Positions 1 to 7,929 of a DNA stretch of 26,926 nt are shown here, piece after piece. Both the position numbers and the translations under genes were made by a program. How positions within the stretch are numbered: the stretch's first letter is position 1; each line of letters opens with the position of its first letter. The DNA comes from a virus. The stretch is from positions 1 to 26,926 of the IMG/VR virus record IMGVR_UViG_3300042691_017949; one strand, given 5' to 3'. The notes under the pieces were generated by a model. The model had not been told where the DNA came from. It did not search any database and saw only the letters and a program-made list of their open reading frames with translations.

Positions 1-2
1 CG

Positions 3-671
3 TGGATGGAACATCAGGCTTTCTACCTTACCGAAGCAACAGTTGAACTTGCTAAGGAAAGAGGCCGTTGTAAAGATTCTGACCACACCTGGTACGGTAA
101 GGGTGTCTTTCCTTGGGAGAGACGCAGTGCCGGGGTCAATGAACTCGCGGATTTTACGCCTGAACTAAACTGGGAAGGCTTACGTGCTGAAATGCGCAGT
201 TATGGAGTACGCAATGCTACACTGATGGCCATTGCACCTGTAGAAAGTTCCAGCGTGGTAATCAACTCTACCAATGGTATTGAAATGCCCATGAGTTTGA
301 TCAGTGTTAAAGAATCCAAAGCAGGAAGCCTTACGCAAGTTGTGCCTGAGTACCACAAGTTGAAAAACAAGTATCAAATGATGTGGGCACAAAAGGACTG
401 TGATGGTTATTTGAAAACAGCGGCTGTGTTAGCGGCCTATGTTGATCAATCAATCTCAACAAATACATTCTATAATCCTGCACACTTTGCTGATCGTAAA
501 GTGCCAACCACCCTGATTGCTCGAAATCTAATGCAAGCACACCACTGGGGATTGAAAACATTCTACTACAGCCTGATCAACAAAGCAGGATCAAAACAAA
601 CTGCTGAAGCGGCACCGCTTGAAGCGATTGACTTTGATCTTGAAGAAGACTGCGAAGCCTGCAAGTTATGA
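3..671 (+). CDS. nrdA: Ribonucleotide reductase class Ia alpha subunit, C-terminal part (5' end outside window)
   Basis: This is the catalytic subunit that reduces ribonucleoside diphosphates to deoxy forms. The frame is already open at the window edge, so only about 223 C-terminal residues are present. The segment aligns by eye with the end of E. coli NrdA: the FYLTEA and ELAKERG stretch, NATLMAIAPVESSS, NSTNGIEMP, QVVPEYHKLKNKYQMMW, DQSISTNTFYNP and LKTFYYS. It ends in CEACKL, the mobile C-x2-C tail that relays electrons from glutaredoxin or thioredoxin. The stop overlaps the next start as ATGA (668-671). The matching beta subunit and a glutaredoxin lie downstream in the same operon. No defect is seen in the visible part. 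Confidence 0.95.
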   Translation, partial: WMEHQAFYLTEATVELAKERGRCKDSDHTWYGKGVFPWERRSAGVNELADFTPELNWEGLRAEMRSYGVRNATLMAIAPVESSSVVINSTNGIEMPMSLISVKESKAGSLTQVVPEYHKLKNKYQMMWAQKDCDGYLKTAAVLAAYVDQSISTNTFYNPAHFADRKVPTTLIARNLMQAHHWGLKTFYYSLINKAGSKQTAEAAPLEAIDFDLEEDCEACKL

Positions 672-859
672 ACAGCATAGAAAAGATCTGGGCCCGGGCC
701 ACCGGGCACTTGATGGGCGAGAGTGATCATGACCGCCCAGATGTGCCTATACTGACCTTGCGAGAAGCCCGAATAGCCTTGTTTTTCAAAACGTTTTGGG
801 TTATAATACATGTTGTAACTTGTGGGTTTATTATTGCCAACACAATTAGACACTGGTAA
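668..859 (+). CDS. Small single-pass membrane protein between nrdA and nrdB
   Basis: This 63-residue protein has no function I recognise. Its N-terminal half is charged and soluble. Residues about 38-58 form one hydrophobic helix (FFKTFWVIIHVVTCGFIIAN), and the protein ends in a short basic/aromatic tail (IRHW). This suggests a single-pass inner-membrane protein. The start codon overlaps the nrdA stop by four bases, so translational coupling is likely. Its place inside the nucleotide reductase operon does not by itself assign a role. Confidence 0.75.
   Translation: MNSIEKIWARATGHLMGESDHDRPDVPILTLREARIALFFKTFWVIIHVVTCGFIIANTIRHW
779..807 (+). promoter_or_regulatory. Putative sigma70 promoter upstream of the aldolase-like gene
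   Basis: TTGTTT at 779-784 is followed, after a 17-base spacer, by a perfect TATAAT at 802-807. A transcript would start near 814, inside the end of the small membrane protein gene and about 50 bases before the aldolase start at 867. Location within a coding region lowers confidence. Confidence 0.4.
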
Positions 860-866
860 AATTAGC

Positions 867-1517
867 ATGTTAGAAACCTGTTGTGATATATTAGTAGATG
901 CGTACAAACGCAATTGGATAACCAGTAGAGATGGCAATATCTCTATTCGTCACCACGACCGTGATCACTTTTATATCACACCGTCGGGTGTGCGCAAGCA
1001 GACCATGCAACCTGATCAGTTTAAAAAGATCAAGTTGGTTGACAATATTAATCCTGTGCCTCCGTTTTTGACAAAAGGATGGCAAGAGGAGTATTACACT
1101 GATATCAGTAGTAAACTAAAGCCCAGCGGAGAAATTCCCTTACACTTTGGACTACAACGAGAAATGGGCCAACACTCAAACGATGTTAGAGTTGTTGTTC
1201 ATGTGCATCCAACCTATTGCATTGCAGCCATGCATGCTGGTATTGATTTAAGTACCATTAGCGATAGTTTTCCAGAACTCAATCGTTACACACGAGTTGC
1301 GCCCAATGTAGGAGATGTGGCACCCATCAGTCAAGAACTTGCTGATGCTTGTCACAGTAATTTGGGCTTGGACCCAGCGGGCAATATCAAATTTGATATT
1401 GTGGGAATAAAAGGACATGGAGTTGTGGCCATTGATGTCACGCCATGGCGTGCCTATGAGCACATAGAAAGATTAGAACATATTTGCAAGATAGTACTTG
1501 CATCAGGAAAATACTAA
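867..1517 (+). CDS. Class II aldolase/adducin-family protein
   Basis: This 216-residue protein belongs to the zinc-dependent class II aldolase family (L-fuculose-1-phosphate aldolase, ribulose-5-phosphate epimerase, MtnB). Family marks are visible in order: RDGNISIR and TPSG (phosphate-binding loops), SGEIPLHF with the usual catalytic Glu, HVHPTY with the two zinc-binding histidines, and a late GHGVVA motif followed by the terminal helix. An upstream in-frame ATG at 822 lies inside the previous gene. The ATG at 867 is preferred because it follows that stop by seven bases and begins the family-like sequence. It shares one base with the nrdB start (TAATG). The substrate cannot be told from sequence. 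A sugar-phosphate or methylthioribulose-phosphate role is possible. Confidence 0.85.
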   Translation: MLETCCDILVDAYKRNWITSRDGNISIRHHDRDHFYITPSGVRKQTMQPDQFKKIKLVDNINPVPPFLTKGWQEEYYTDISSKLKPSGEIPLHFGLQREMGQHSNDVRVVVHVHPTYCIAAMHAGIDLSTISDSFPELNRYTRVAPNVGDVAPISQELADACHSNLGLDPAGNIKFDIVGIKGHGVVAIDVTPWRAYEHIERLEHICKIVLASGKY

Positions 1518-2617
1518 TGTCAAAACAACAATACAATTTAAAAACAAAAACAGATTATCTCAGTCGCAAGATGTTCTTGGATCCAGCAGGTCCGGTGACA
1601 GTACAACGATTTGAAGAAGTCAAGTACAACAAACTGGTCAAGTACGAGCAAGAAGCACGTGGTTTCTTTTGGGTTCCAGAAGAGATCTCCTTGACCAAAG
1701 ATGCACAAGACTTCAAAGACGCTAGTGACACAGTCAAGCATATCTTTACATCAAACTTACTGCGTCAAACAGCCTTGGACAGTTTGCAAGGACGTGGTCC
1801 CAGTCAAATCTTTACACCTGTGTGTAGTATTCCTGAACTGGAAGCACTAGTCTACAACTGGACATTCTTTGAAACCAATATTCACTCACGCAGTTACAGT
1901 CACATCATTCGCAACATCTACAACGTGCCCAAGGATGTGTTCAACACAATTCACGACACACAAGAGATTGTGGACATGGCAAGTAGTGTCGGAGATCACT
2001 ATGATCAATTACACATGATCAATTGTCATAAAGAGTTAGGATCGCAGTATAGCGAAGAAGCACATATCCGAGCCATCTGGCTAGCACTCAATGCCAGTTA
2101 CGCACTAGAGGCATTCCGCTTCATGGTATCATTTGCCACGAGCCTGGCCATGGTAGAAAACAAGATCTTTATTGGCAACGGCAACATCATTCAATTGATC
2201 TTGCAAGACGAGATGTTACACAAAGAGTGGACTGCATGGTTGATCAATCAAGTGGTCAAAGAAGATCCAAGATTTGCACAGGCCAAAGCCGAATGCGAAG
2301 CCGAAGTATATCAGATGTACCTAGACGTGATTCGTGAAGAAAAAGCCTGGGCGGACTATTTGTTCAACAAAGGACCAGTGATTGGTCTAAATGCAAACAT
2401 TCTCAAGGACTTTGTGGACTTTACCGCATTCAATGCGCTTAAAGAGATTGGCATCAAGTACACAGAAGAACATCCACGTTCAACACCTATCCCTTGGTTC
2501 ACCAAGCACGTGGACACCAGCAAGAAACAAACTGCACTCCAGGAAAACGAAAGCACCAATTATGTTATTGGAGTCATGAGTGACTCAATTGATTACGAGG
2601 AGTTACCCGAACTATGA
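1517..2617 (+). CDS. nrdB: Ribonucleotide reductase class Ia beta subunit
   Basis: This 366-residue radical-generating partner of NrdA has the di-iron ligand set in order: D88 (ALDSLQGR), E119, H123, then E in LEAFRF and E/H in DEMLH. The radical tyrosine is Y127 in HSRSY. The acidic C-terminus (DYEELPEL) is the peptide that normally docks on NrdA. The start at 1517 is preferred over an in-frame ATG at 1484 because AGGAAA sits at 1505-1510 and the codon abuts the aldolase stop. One oddity is that the first Glu and His are separated by three residues (ETNIH), whereas the E. coli enzyme has two (ETIH). The gene overlaps the next start by four bases. Confidence 0.96.
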   Translation: MSKQQYNLKTKTDYLSRKMFLDPAGPVTVQRFEEVKYNKLVKYEQEARGFFWVPEEISLTKDAQDFKDASDTVKHIFTSNLLRQTALDSLQGRGPSQIFTPVCSIPELEALVYNWTFFETNIHSRSYSHIIRNIYNVPKDVFNTIHDTQEIVDMASSVGDHYDQLHMINCHKELGSQYSEEAHIRAIWLALNASYALEAFRFMVSFATSLAMVENKIFIGNGNIIQLILQDEMLHKEWTAWLINQVVKEDPRFAQAKAECEAEVYQMYLDVIREEKAWADYLFNKGPVIGLNANILKDFVDFTAFNALKEIGIKYTEEHPRSTPIPWFTKHVDTSKKQTALQENESTNYVIGVMSDSIDYEELPEL

Positions 2618-3078
2618 GAAATTTTATCAACATAATAGAAAATTTACAGGGCATCACCGACGCTTGGTTCGCTGATGGGTTCAACACTTTTAAAAATCCA
2701 GATAAAATTGAAAAATATGAGATTGCACAAAAACCCGGAGAGCTGACGCATCTTGAAAATCCAGATCCTGTACCTTACAAACCTGGTGATTACATCATGA
2801 CAGGTCCCAACAACGAACAGTATGTGTTGAGTCCCGCTAAATTCAACAGTCTTAAAGACGATTTGGGCGGCGGTCGTTGCCAACCAAAGAAAATTCCAAA
2901 GGTTGCCAAGCTGGCCGATCATGATGGCTTTGTCACTGTGGATTGGGGTAGTGGCCCGCAAAAATTATTTTACACTGCTGGCAATGACTATATTGTCAAG
3001 CACGGCCCTGGCGACTATGGTGTTGTTAAGACAGATATCTTTGCCAAGTCCTACGACAGATCAAATGAAGGAAAATAA
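2614..3078 (+). CDS. PGDYG-motif protein of unknown function
   Basis: This 154-residue soluble protein begins MRNFINIIE. It has a PGDYI motif in the middle and HGPGDYGVV near the C-terminus, the signature of the small PGDYG domain found in bacteria and phages. Two similar halves (PGDYIMTGPNNEQYVLS and GNDYIVKHGPGDYGVVK) hint at a beta-rich repeated fold. Its start overlaps the nrdB stop (ATGA) and glutaredoxin follows immediately, so it is co-transcribed with the reductase genes. I cannot assign a biochemical role. Confidence 0.75.
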   Translation: MRNFINIIENLQGITDAWFADGFNTFKNPDKIEKYEIAQKPGELTHLENPDPVPYKPGDYIMTGPNNEQYVLSPAKFNSLKDDLGGGRCQPKKIPKVAKLADHDGFVTVDWGSGPQKLFYTAGNDYIVKHGPGDYGVVKTDIFAKSYDRSNEGK

Positions 3079-3079
3079 A

Positions 3080-3301
3080 ATGAAAGCCATTGTATGGAGC
3101 AAATATCATTGCCCTTACTGCGATCAGGCCAAGGCCTTGCTCAAGCAGAAAGGTATTGAGTTTGAGGAAAAGAAAATTGGTGATGGATACACCAAAGAAG
3201 ACCTATTAGAAGCAGTTCCAAATGCTCGCACCGTGCCACAAATTTTTCTTGGCGAAGAGCTAGTGGGAGGCTTCAATGAGCTCAAACAACGTCTCACTTG
3301 A
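3080..3301 (+). CDS. grx: Glutaredoxin
   Basis: This 73-residue thioredoxin-fold redox protein probably reduces the C-terminal cysteines of NrdA. The CPYC active site lies at residues 11-14, TVPQIF supplies the cis-proline, and LVGGFNEL is the glutathione-binding GG region. The start at 3080 is chosen because AAGGAA (3068-3073) precedes it at a normal distance. An in-frame ATG at 3065 lies upstream of that site. The length matches small glutaredoxins such as NrdH or phage Grx. It overlaps the following gene by 26 bases. Confidence 0.93.
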   Translation: MKAIVWSKYHCPYCDQAKALLKQKGIEFEEKKIGDGYTKEDLLEAVPNARTVPQIFLGEELVGGFNELKQRLT

Positions 3302-3941
3302 CAGCATCACAATAGACTGGTTCCGACAAAACATTCCAGACTTTGACACCAAGCCCTTTTTCACTGCTGATTGGTTTTCAAATGGCATGGTAAATTTTAA
3401 CTTTGTTAAAGAACATGCTGAACAAAAGTTATCTAGTATCCTGGAGATTGGATCACATGAAGGTCGTGCCACTTGTTGGATGTTGGAAAACTTGTTGGCT
3501 GAAGATGGCACAATAACTTGTATTGATCCTTTTGGTAACACGCCACTAAATGCATACAAGAATGATGAGTTGCCCGAACACCTTATCATTCAAGACATAC
3601 ACAAGCACAATACAGACCTAGCAAAGTTACCCACACAGTCAGTTGAAGTTATGCCTGTCATGAGCTATCACGGTCTGGCGCAGTTAATTGTTGACCGTCG
3701 ACAATTTGACCTTATATACGTAGATGGCAGTCATTGTTCCGATGCTGTGTTGGCAGATGCTACCATGGCATTTGGTTTGCTTAAAAAAGAAGGCTACATG
3801 ATCTTTGATGATTACTTGTGGAACGAATCCCCAGATGTCTTGGACCATCCTAAAATGAGCATTGATGCTTTTGTGAACATGTTTCAGAAACATATTCGCA
3901 TTGGCATGATCAATTACCAATACGTTATACAGAAAGTTTAA
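3276..3941 (+). CDS. Class I SAM-dependent methyltransferase-like protein
   Basis: This 221-residue protein has a Rossmann-type methyltransferase core. The SAM-binding motif I is ILEIGSHEGRAT, followed by an acidic loop ITCIDPFG, then DLIYVDGSH and a late MIFDDYLW strand. This layout matches the Methyltransf_24 group (CmcI/rhamnosyl O-methyltransferase-like), which often acts on sugars or small molecules. The start at 3276 has GGGAGG a few bases upstream, inside the glutaredoxin gene. No DNA-methyltransferase catalytic motif such as DPPY is visible. The substrate is unknown. Confidence 0.8.
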   Translation: MSSNNVSLDSITIDWFRQNIPDFDTKPFFTADWFSNGMVNFNFVKEHAEQKLSSILEIGSHEGRATCWMLENLLAEDGTITCIDPFGNTPLNAYKNDELPEHLIIQDIHKHNTDLAKLPTQSVEVMPVMSYHGLAQLIVDRRQFDLIYVDGSHCSDAVLADATMAFGLLKKEGYMIFDDYLWNESPDVLDHPKMSIDAFVNMFQKHIRIGMINYQYVIQKV

Positions 3942-3942
3942 A

Positions 3943-4248
3943 ATGAAAATAGTAGCAGAAACTGGTAAAGTTTACACCTTTAAGTTGAACTCAGGAGAAG
4001 AACTCATTGCCAAGGTCAAATCAATCGACGCTGAGTTTTTGACTATTGAAAACCCAGTCAGCGTTGCTCCTGGTCCACAAGGGCTTGGTCTAGTACCATC
4101 AATGTTTACCGCAGATCCTGACGCAGAAATCAAGCTAAATAGCAACAGTGTGTCGATTTATGCACTAACTGACGATTCAGTTAAGATGAAATACATCGAA
4201 GCCACAACTGGTATCAAAGTGCCAGAGAAAAAACTAATACTAGGATAA
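3943..4248 (+). CDS. Sm-like small protein
   Basis: This 101-residue protein opens with VYTFKLNSGEELIAKVKSID, followed by LTIENPVSV. That is the beta-strand pattern of an Sm1-like fold, with a turn at SGEE. A second strand cluster (IKLNSNSVSIYAL) follows. The resemblance to the Sm/Hfq fold is at the level of pattern only, and RNA binding is not shown. It lies between a methyltransferase-like gene and the PAAR gene with spacings of one base, so it belongs to the same transcript. Confidence 0.65.
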   Translation: MKIVAETGKVYTFKLNSGEELIAKVKSIDAEFLTIENPVSVAPGPQGLGLVPSMFTADPDAEIKLNSNSVSIYALTDDSVKMKYIEATTGIKVPEKKLILG

Positions 4249-4249
4249 T

Positions 4250-4540
4250 ATGCCAGCAGTACAAAGAGACGGCGATGCAAACGCAGGCGGCGGTGTAGCT
4301 TCAGGGGGAGAGCCGACGGTGCGTGTCAATGGTCGTTCTGTAATGACTCCTGGTCAAAGTGTCACGCCCCACCCGCCGTATCCACGTAAAGGTCGTAATG
4401 GTCACAACAATGGCAGTCAGGCCACTGCTGGTGGCAACGGCACAGTCAGAGCTGGCGGCAAACCTGTTGTTCTAACTGGTGATGCAGACACCTGCGGGCA
4501 TGCTCGTGTTGGCGGCTCAGATAATGTAAGGGCTGGATAA
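4250..4540 (+). CDS. PAAR-repeat spike tip protein
   Basis: This 96-residue protein should cap the phage central tail spike as a sharpened cone that pierces the outer membrane, like T4 gp5.4. It is rich in Gly and has the short PAAR-type repeats: MPAVQRDGD at the start, TVRVNGRSV, TVRAGGKPVVLTGD and ARVGGSDNVRAG. Histidines and a cysteine that usually bind the metal at the tip are present (HPPYP, HNN, CGH). It shares a TAATG junction with the next, long virion gene. Confidence 0.92.
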   Translation: MPAVQRDGDANAGGGVASGGEPTVRVNGRSVMTPGQSVTPHPPYPRKGRNGHNNGSQATAGGNGTVRAGGKPVVLTGDADTCGHARVGGSDNVRAG

Positions 4541-6597
4541 TGCCCAGTGTATTAACACCACTGCAATTGACTGTTGCAGCATCCATGTTGAACAATTCAG
4601 GGTTGCGTGGATTCCCATCTGCATTGCAAACTGCCATTGCCGCATTCAATGCCACCACAGTGATCAGCAATTTTATTGCCGCAGTTAATTTTTATAAATC
4701 ACAGACATTTGCCACTGAGTCAACACTGACCAGTCTCTTGAGCATTGGCAGTACTGTGTGTCCAGCTCTGGGTAACAGCATACCTGCCAGTCCAGTAGGC
4801 ACATACACTTATCTCAACAGTGAATATCTCATCAACTATCTTGACCCAGTTGACGGCTCGACCATTGACCCTAGTGGATTTTCTAATCTTATTGAACAGA
4901 CCTGTGCGGCCTATCTTGGCAATGGAGATTATGGTCGATTCAGTCAGGGTTTCATAGCTGTGCAAGGCTACATTGCTAGCACCAATCAGTACATCAATTC
5001 AGCAGTGAATGCCAATCAATTTCTTGGTCCAACATTTACCAACATGGATTCCTTGACCACTGCAGGAATCAGTAGTGTAAACAGCGACCTTGAAACATTT
5101 GGTGCGGACTTGGCCAAGCAAGGTAATCTTGTAAACCTTCAGAAACTAGATCTTTATGGCACGCCCGCAGGTTTGATACAACAGATATCCCTCCTGGCTG
5201 GGGTCAGTAGACAAACTGTACCTGCGGTGCAATCAGCTATGACCGCAGTGGGACTAACAGACAGCGACATTGAAAATCTTGTTACTGACAATAGAGTGGG
5301 AATCAACAGACCCAACGGTCTCAGCCAAAACGACTTTGACCGCATACAAAAAAATGCCTACCTAGCATTGACATTGGTGTCTGGCGATGATCTAGATCAA
5401 GTTTTGTCAATTCTGGACGTGACAACTCCCAACATAACCAGTCTGGATCAGTTGTTGGATCCTACCAAGGTGTTTCCGTTGAGTTATCCCACCATGCTGA
5501 CTCCCACACCCGCAGGAGCAGTGCCCATATTTGGCACAGATGGCAGTGTGAATTCCAGTATCACTCCCATTGTCAATTCATATCTGCCCACAGCATCAGG
5601 TTGTGATGAACTGGGCAAAATTATTCCGCCTGCTGATGCAGTTGCCAACAAGGCCATTGAAGTGGCGATGAAACAAATCAACAATATTGTCACCGCCACA
5701 CTGCCTGCCCTGGCCGAAACAATTCTGGGCTCAACAGATCGCGACTGGGATCCAACACAAGAATATCTGGCCAATGATGTGGTCAAGGTAGACAATACAT
5801 TTTATCGAGCCAAATCGCCGGGCTGTACTCCCAGCACATTCACAGTGCCACCGGGTGTGGACATTACTGACACTGACTACTGGGCAGAAACCACACTGGG
5901 TGGCCTCAGTACCATGGCTGATCTACCGTTGATTCAACAACAGACCACGCCGGTGCCCGCTAGTGTGGCGCAATTTTTTGCAACTGAAGTGGCCACAGGC
6001 ACAGGACCATGCGGAGTGCTTACCACTCTTGATGTGCTGGGTCTAGCACTGGACAGCAACGACTTTGCCGCACGGCTTACTGACGTGGCTGATATTATTG
6101 ACGGGCTTGGCACTGGCCTAGACGATTTATCTCAAATCTACATTGACATGTTGAGTTCGGCAAATGATGCCGCTATGATAACACTCATTGCTAATGCCAA
6201 TGCAGAAATAGCAAGTATTAATTCAGTGCATCCGTCTCAAGTGGCAACAATGAATACCGCATGGATCTACATGGCCAACTTGATGAATCTTTCAGCCAAG
6301 TATACTAGTCAGGCTGGAGTTGATTATTTTGTGTTGCTCCCAGGCGACACTGGTAGCACAAAGAGTTTTGTACAAAATTTACCACAATATGGTTTGCTCA
6401 CAGCCTCGGGTGATGCCGCTGAGTTTTTGGAAAGCCTTGCTGACGTCACAACCTTGGGTGGACAAGCCATTGTGGGTGCCATGAGAGAAGGTCGCAATCA
6501 GGCAAGATTAAACACCGGTGGACTGTACAATAACACTCAAATACCTAGCGATGCAGTGGTGGCACCAATCCCAGTAATACCCCCAGTTAATACGTAA
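4540..6597 (+). CDS. Probable virion structural protein with carbohydrate-binding-like module
   Basis: This 685-residue protein lies directly downstream of the PAAR tip and is translationally coupled to it, so a baseplate or tail role is likely. It is low in charge and rich in Ala, Thr, Ser, Leu and Asn, with long helical-looking stretches. Around residues 402-435 it contains WDPTQEYLANDVVKVDNTFYRA, interrupted here by no gap. This resembles the WxxxxxYxxGDxVxxxxxxYxA pattern of CBM5/12-type carbohydrate-binding modules. It has no signal peptide. A role in contacting surface glycans is inferred from this motif and the neighbour. I cannot place the rest in a family. Confidence 0.75.
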   Translation: MPSVLTPLQLTVAASMLNNSGLRGFPSALQTAIAAFNATTVISNFIAAVNFYKSQTFATESTLTSLLSIGSTVCPALGNSIPASPVGTYTYLNSEYLINYLDPVDGSTIDPSGFSNLIEQTCAAYLGNGDYGRFSQGFIAVQGYIASTNQYINSAVNANQFLGPTFTNMDSLTTAGISSVNSDLETFGADLAKQGNLVNLQKLDLYGTPAGLIQQISLLAGVSRQTVPAVQSAMTAVGLTDSDIENLVTDNRVGINRPNGLSQNDFDRIQKNAYLALTLVSGDDLDQVLSILDVTTPNITSLDQLLDPTKVFPLSYPTMLTPTPAGAVPIFGTDGSVNSSITPIVNSYLPTASGCDELGKIIPPADAVANKAIEVAMKQINNIVTATLPALAETILGSTDRDWDPTQEYLANDVVKVDNTFYRAKSPGCTPSTFTVPPGVDITDTDYWAETTLGGLSTMADLPLIQQQTTPVPASVAQFFATEVATGTGPCGVLTTLDVLGLALDSNDFAARLTDVADIIDGLGTGLDDLSQIYIDMLSSANDAAMITLIANANAEIASINSVHPSQVATMNTAWIYMANLMNLSAKYTSQAGVDYFVLLPGDTGSTKSFVQNLPQYGLLTASGDAAEFLESLADVTTLGGQAIVGAMREGRNQARLNTGGLYNNTQIPSDAVVAPIPVIPPVNT

Positions 6598-6624
6598 AAC
6601 GGCCAGATTGAGGTTGATTTTGTA

Positions 6625-6653
6625 TTGACTTAGTACAAACACGCATATATAAT
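6625..6653 (+). promoter_or_regulatory. Sigma70 promoter for the porin gene
   Basis: TTGACT (6625-6630), a 17-base spacer and a perfect TATAAT (6648-6653) predict a start near 6660. The early transcript contains a small hairpin (ATGACT at 6659-6664 with AGTCAT at 6668-6673). AAAAGGAAA then precedes the porin start codon at 6697. Confidence 0.85.
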
Positions 6654-6696
6654 GAGGGATGACTAACAGTCATTCTACTTTAAAAGGAAAAAACTA

Positions 6697-7794
6697 ATGA
6701 AGAAAATCTTCGCAATCATGATTGCATTTGCGGCTACCTCTGTGTTTGCTCAAAGTGCTGTCAACATCACTGGCCTGGTTGACACTGGCCTCTTGTTCAC
6801 CAATGCAGCCACTGGTGTAAATACCAAAGGCCTTGCAGCCAACAATTCATCTACCACAGTGCTTACTATCGGAGGCACTGAGGATTTGGGCAGCGGCCTA
6901 CGTGCCAATTTTAAACTGCAACTCACACCTGATTTTATTAATGGTGCTGGTGTTGAAGGCACCTCATACAACTCAACCACAGCAGGCACTGTGGGTGTTG
7001 GTCAAGAAGCCTTTATAGGCACAGAAGCCAAGTGGGGCACTGTGAAACTTGGTCGTGTGAACTCAAACATCTTGGATGCATGGAACAACGGCTCGGTATT
7101 CGGAACTGCTATAGGTTCAGGCTATGGACTAGCAGGTAACGTATTCACTCGTTACAGCGCCACAGCAACTCACACCGCACAAACAGCACCCACACGTTTC
7201 AATGGAGCCATTCGTTATGAGTCTCCAGCAGTGGCAGGTTTTAGTGGTTCCTATTTGTATGTGCCACCAAGTGCAAGTATCAATGCTCAAAGTGTAGTAG
7301 ATTATGGTGTTAAATATGTCAATGGTCCTTTGAGTGTGCAGTATGCCGCTCAACGTATCGAACAATCAGGCACTTTGGCCACTACCACGGCATCGTTCAT
7401 TGCCACTGGTTCGCAGGCCTTAGAAGCCGGCACTAACAATACTCTCAGCTTGTTGTCTGCCAACTACAAGATTGGTGCTGCAACTGTGTATGGTGCTCGT
7501 TGGACAGAAAAACAAAACACTGCCACTGCCATTGACCAGGTTGGACAGATGCTTGGTGCCAAGTACACCGTGGGTGCTACCAGCTTCATGATTTCAACTG
7601 GTTCCAGCAACGAAAAGAGCACAGCCAATGTAGACAAGAAAATTCTTGGTTACGGTGTGGATCATGAACTCAGCAAGAGAACCAACTTGTATGCACGTTT
7701 TGACACACGTGATGCGGACACCAACACAGCAGGTGCTACTACAACTGCTGGAGTGACTAAACGCACCGCAGTTGGACTACGTCACACGTTTTAA
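6697..7794 (+). CDS. Gram-negative outer-membrane porin (betaproteobacterial type)
   Basis: This 365-residue protein is a trimeric-porin-family beta-barrel. A classical signal peptide (MKKIFAIMIAFAATSVFA) ends at an AFA|QS cleavage site. Mature sequence starts with the SAVNITGLVDTGL strand, followed by repeated amphipathic strands, the GTEDLGSGL and QEAFIG...WGTVKLGR motifs of Burkholderiales porins, and a terminal VGLRHTF strand ending in Phe for BAM recognition. The gene is intact, has its own promoter and is followed by a terminator, so it behaves as an independent cassette within the phage genome. The cargo is unknown. It could change nutrient flux or replace the receptor surface of the infected cell. 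Confidence 0.93.
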   Translation: MKKIFAIMIAFAATSVFAQSAVNITGLVDTGLLFTNAATGVNTKGLAANNSSTTVLTIGGTEDLGSGLRANFKLQLTPDFINGAGVEGTSYNSTTAGTVGVGQEAFIGTEAKWGTVKLGRVNSNILDAWNNGSVFGTAIGSGYGLAGNVFTRYSATATHTAQTAPTRFNGAIRYESPAVAGFSGSYLYVPPSASINAQSVVDYGVKYVNGPLSVQYAAQRIEQSGTLATTTASFIATGSQALEAGTNNTLSLLSANYKIGAATVYGARWTEKQNTATAIDQVGQMLGAKYTVGATSFMISTGSSNEKSTANVDKKILGYGVDHELSKRTNLYARFDTRDADTNTAGATTTAGVTKRTAVGLRHTF

Positions 7795-7798
7795 TACC

Positions 7799-7829
7799 AA
7801 AGTATTACAGATTAAAAAGGTAATACTTT
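7799..7829 (+). other. 10-bp stem-loop after the porin gene
   Basis: AAAGTATTAC (7799-7808) pairs perfectly with GTAATACTTT (7820-7829) across an 11-base loop. It begins five bases after the porin stop and lies just before the terminator. It may protect the 3' end of the porin message. It is AT-rich and lacks a T tract of its own. Confidence 0.6.
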
Positions 7830-7838
7830 AGTACTACA

Positions 7839-7863
7839 AAACCCTGCCCTGTGCAGGGTTTTT
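7839..7863 (+). terminator. Rho-independent terminator of the porin unit
   Basis: AAACCCTGC (7839-7847) pairs with GCAGGGTTT (7853-7861) around a five-base loop and runs into a T-rich tract (7859-7863, then CTTTT). This is a strong intrinsic terminator. It isolates the porin from the next promoter, which begins at 7871. Confidence 0.88.
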
Positions 7864-7870
7864 CTTTTGG

Positions 7871-7899
7871 TTGACTGATAATTGCTCTTTTGCTATAAT
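7871..7899 (+). promoter_or_regulatory. Sigma70 promoter for a small basic ORF
   Basis: TTGACT (7871-7876), a 17-base spacer and a perfect TATAAT (7894-7899) place the start near 7906. It directly follows the porin terminator. Confidence 0.82.
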
Positions 7900-7929
7900 T
7901 AAAACATGAAAACAAAAAAGGAAAAGAAG

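Noticed and set aside
822-866. Upstream in-frame ATG extending the aldolase-like protein by 15 residues.
   Set aside because: The extension lies within the preceding gene, has no ribosome-binding site, and adds sequence unlike the family N-terminus.
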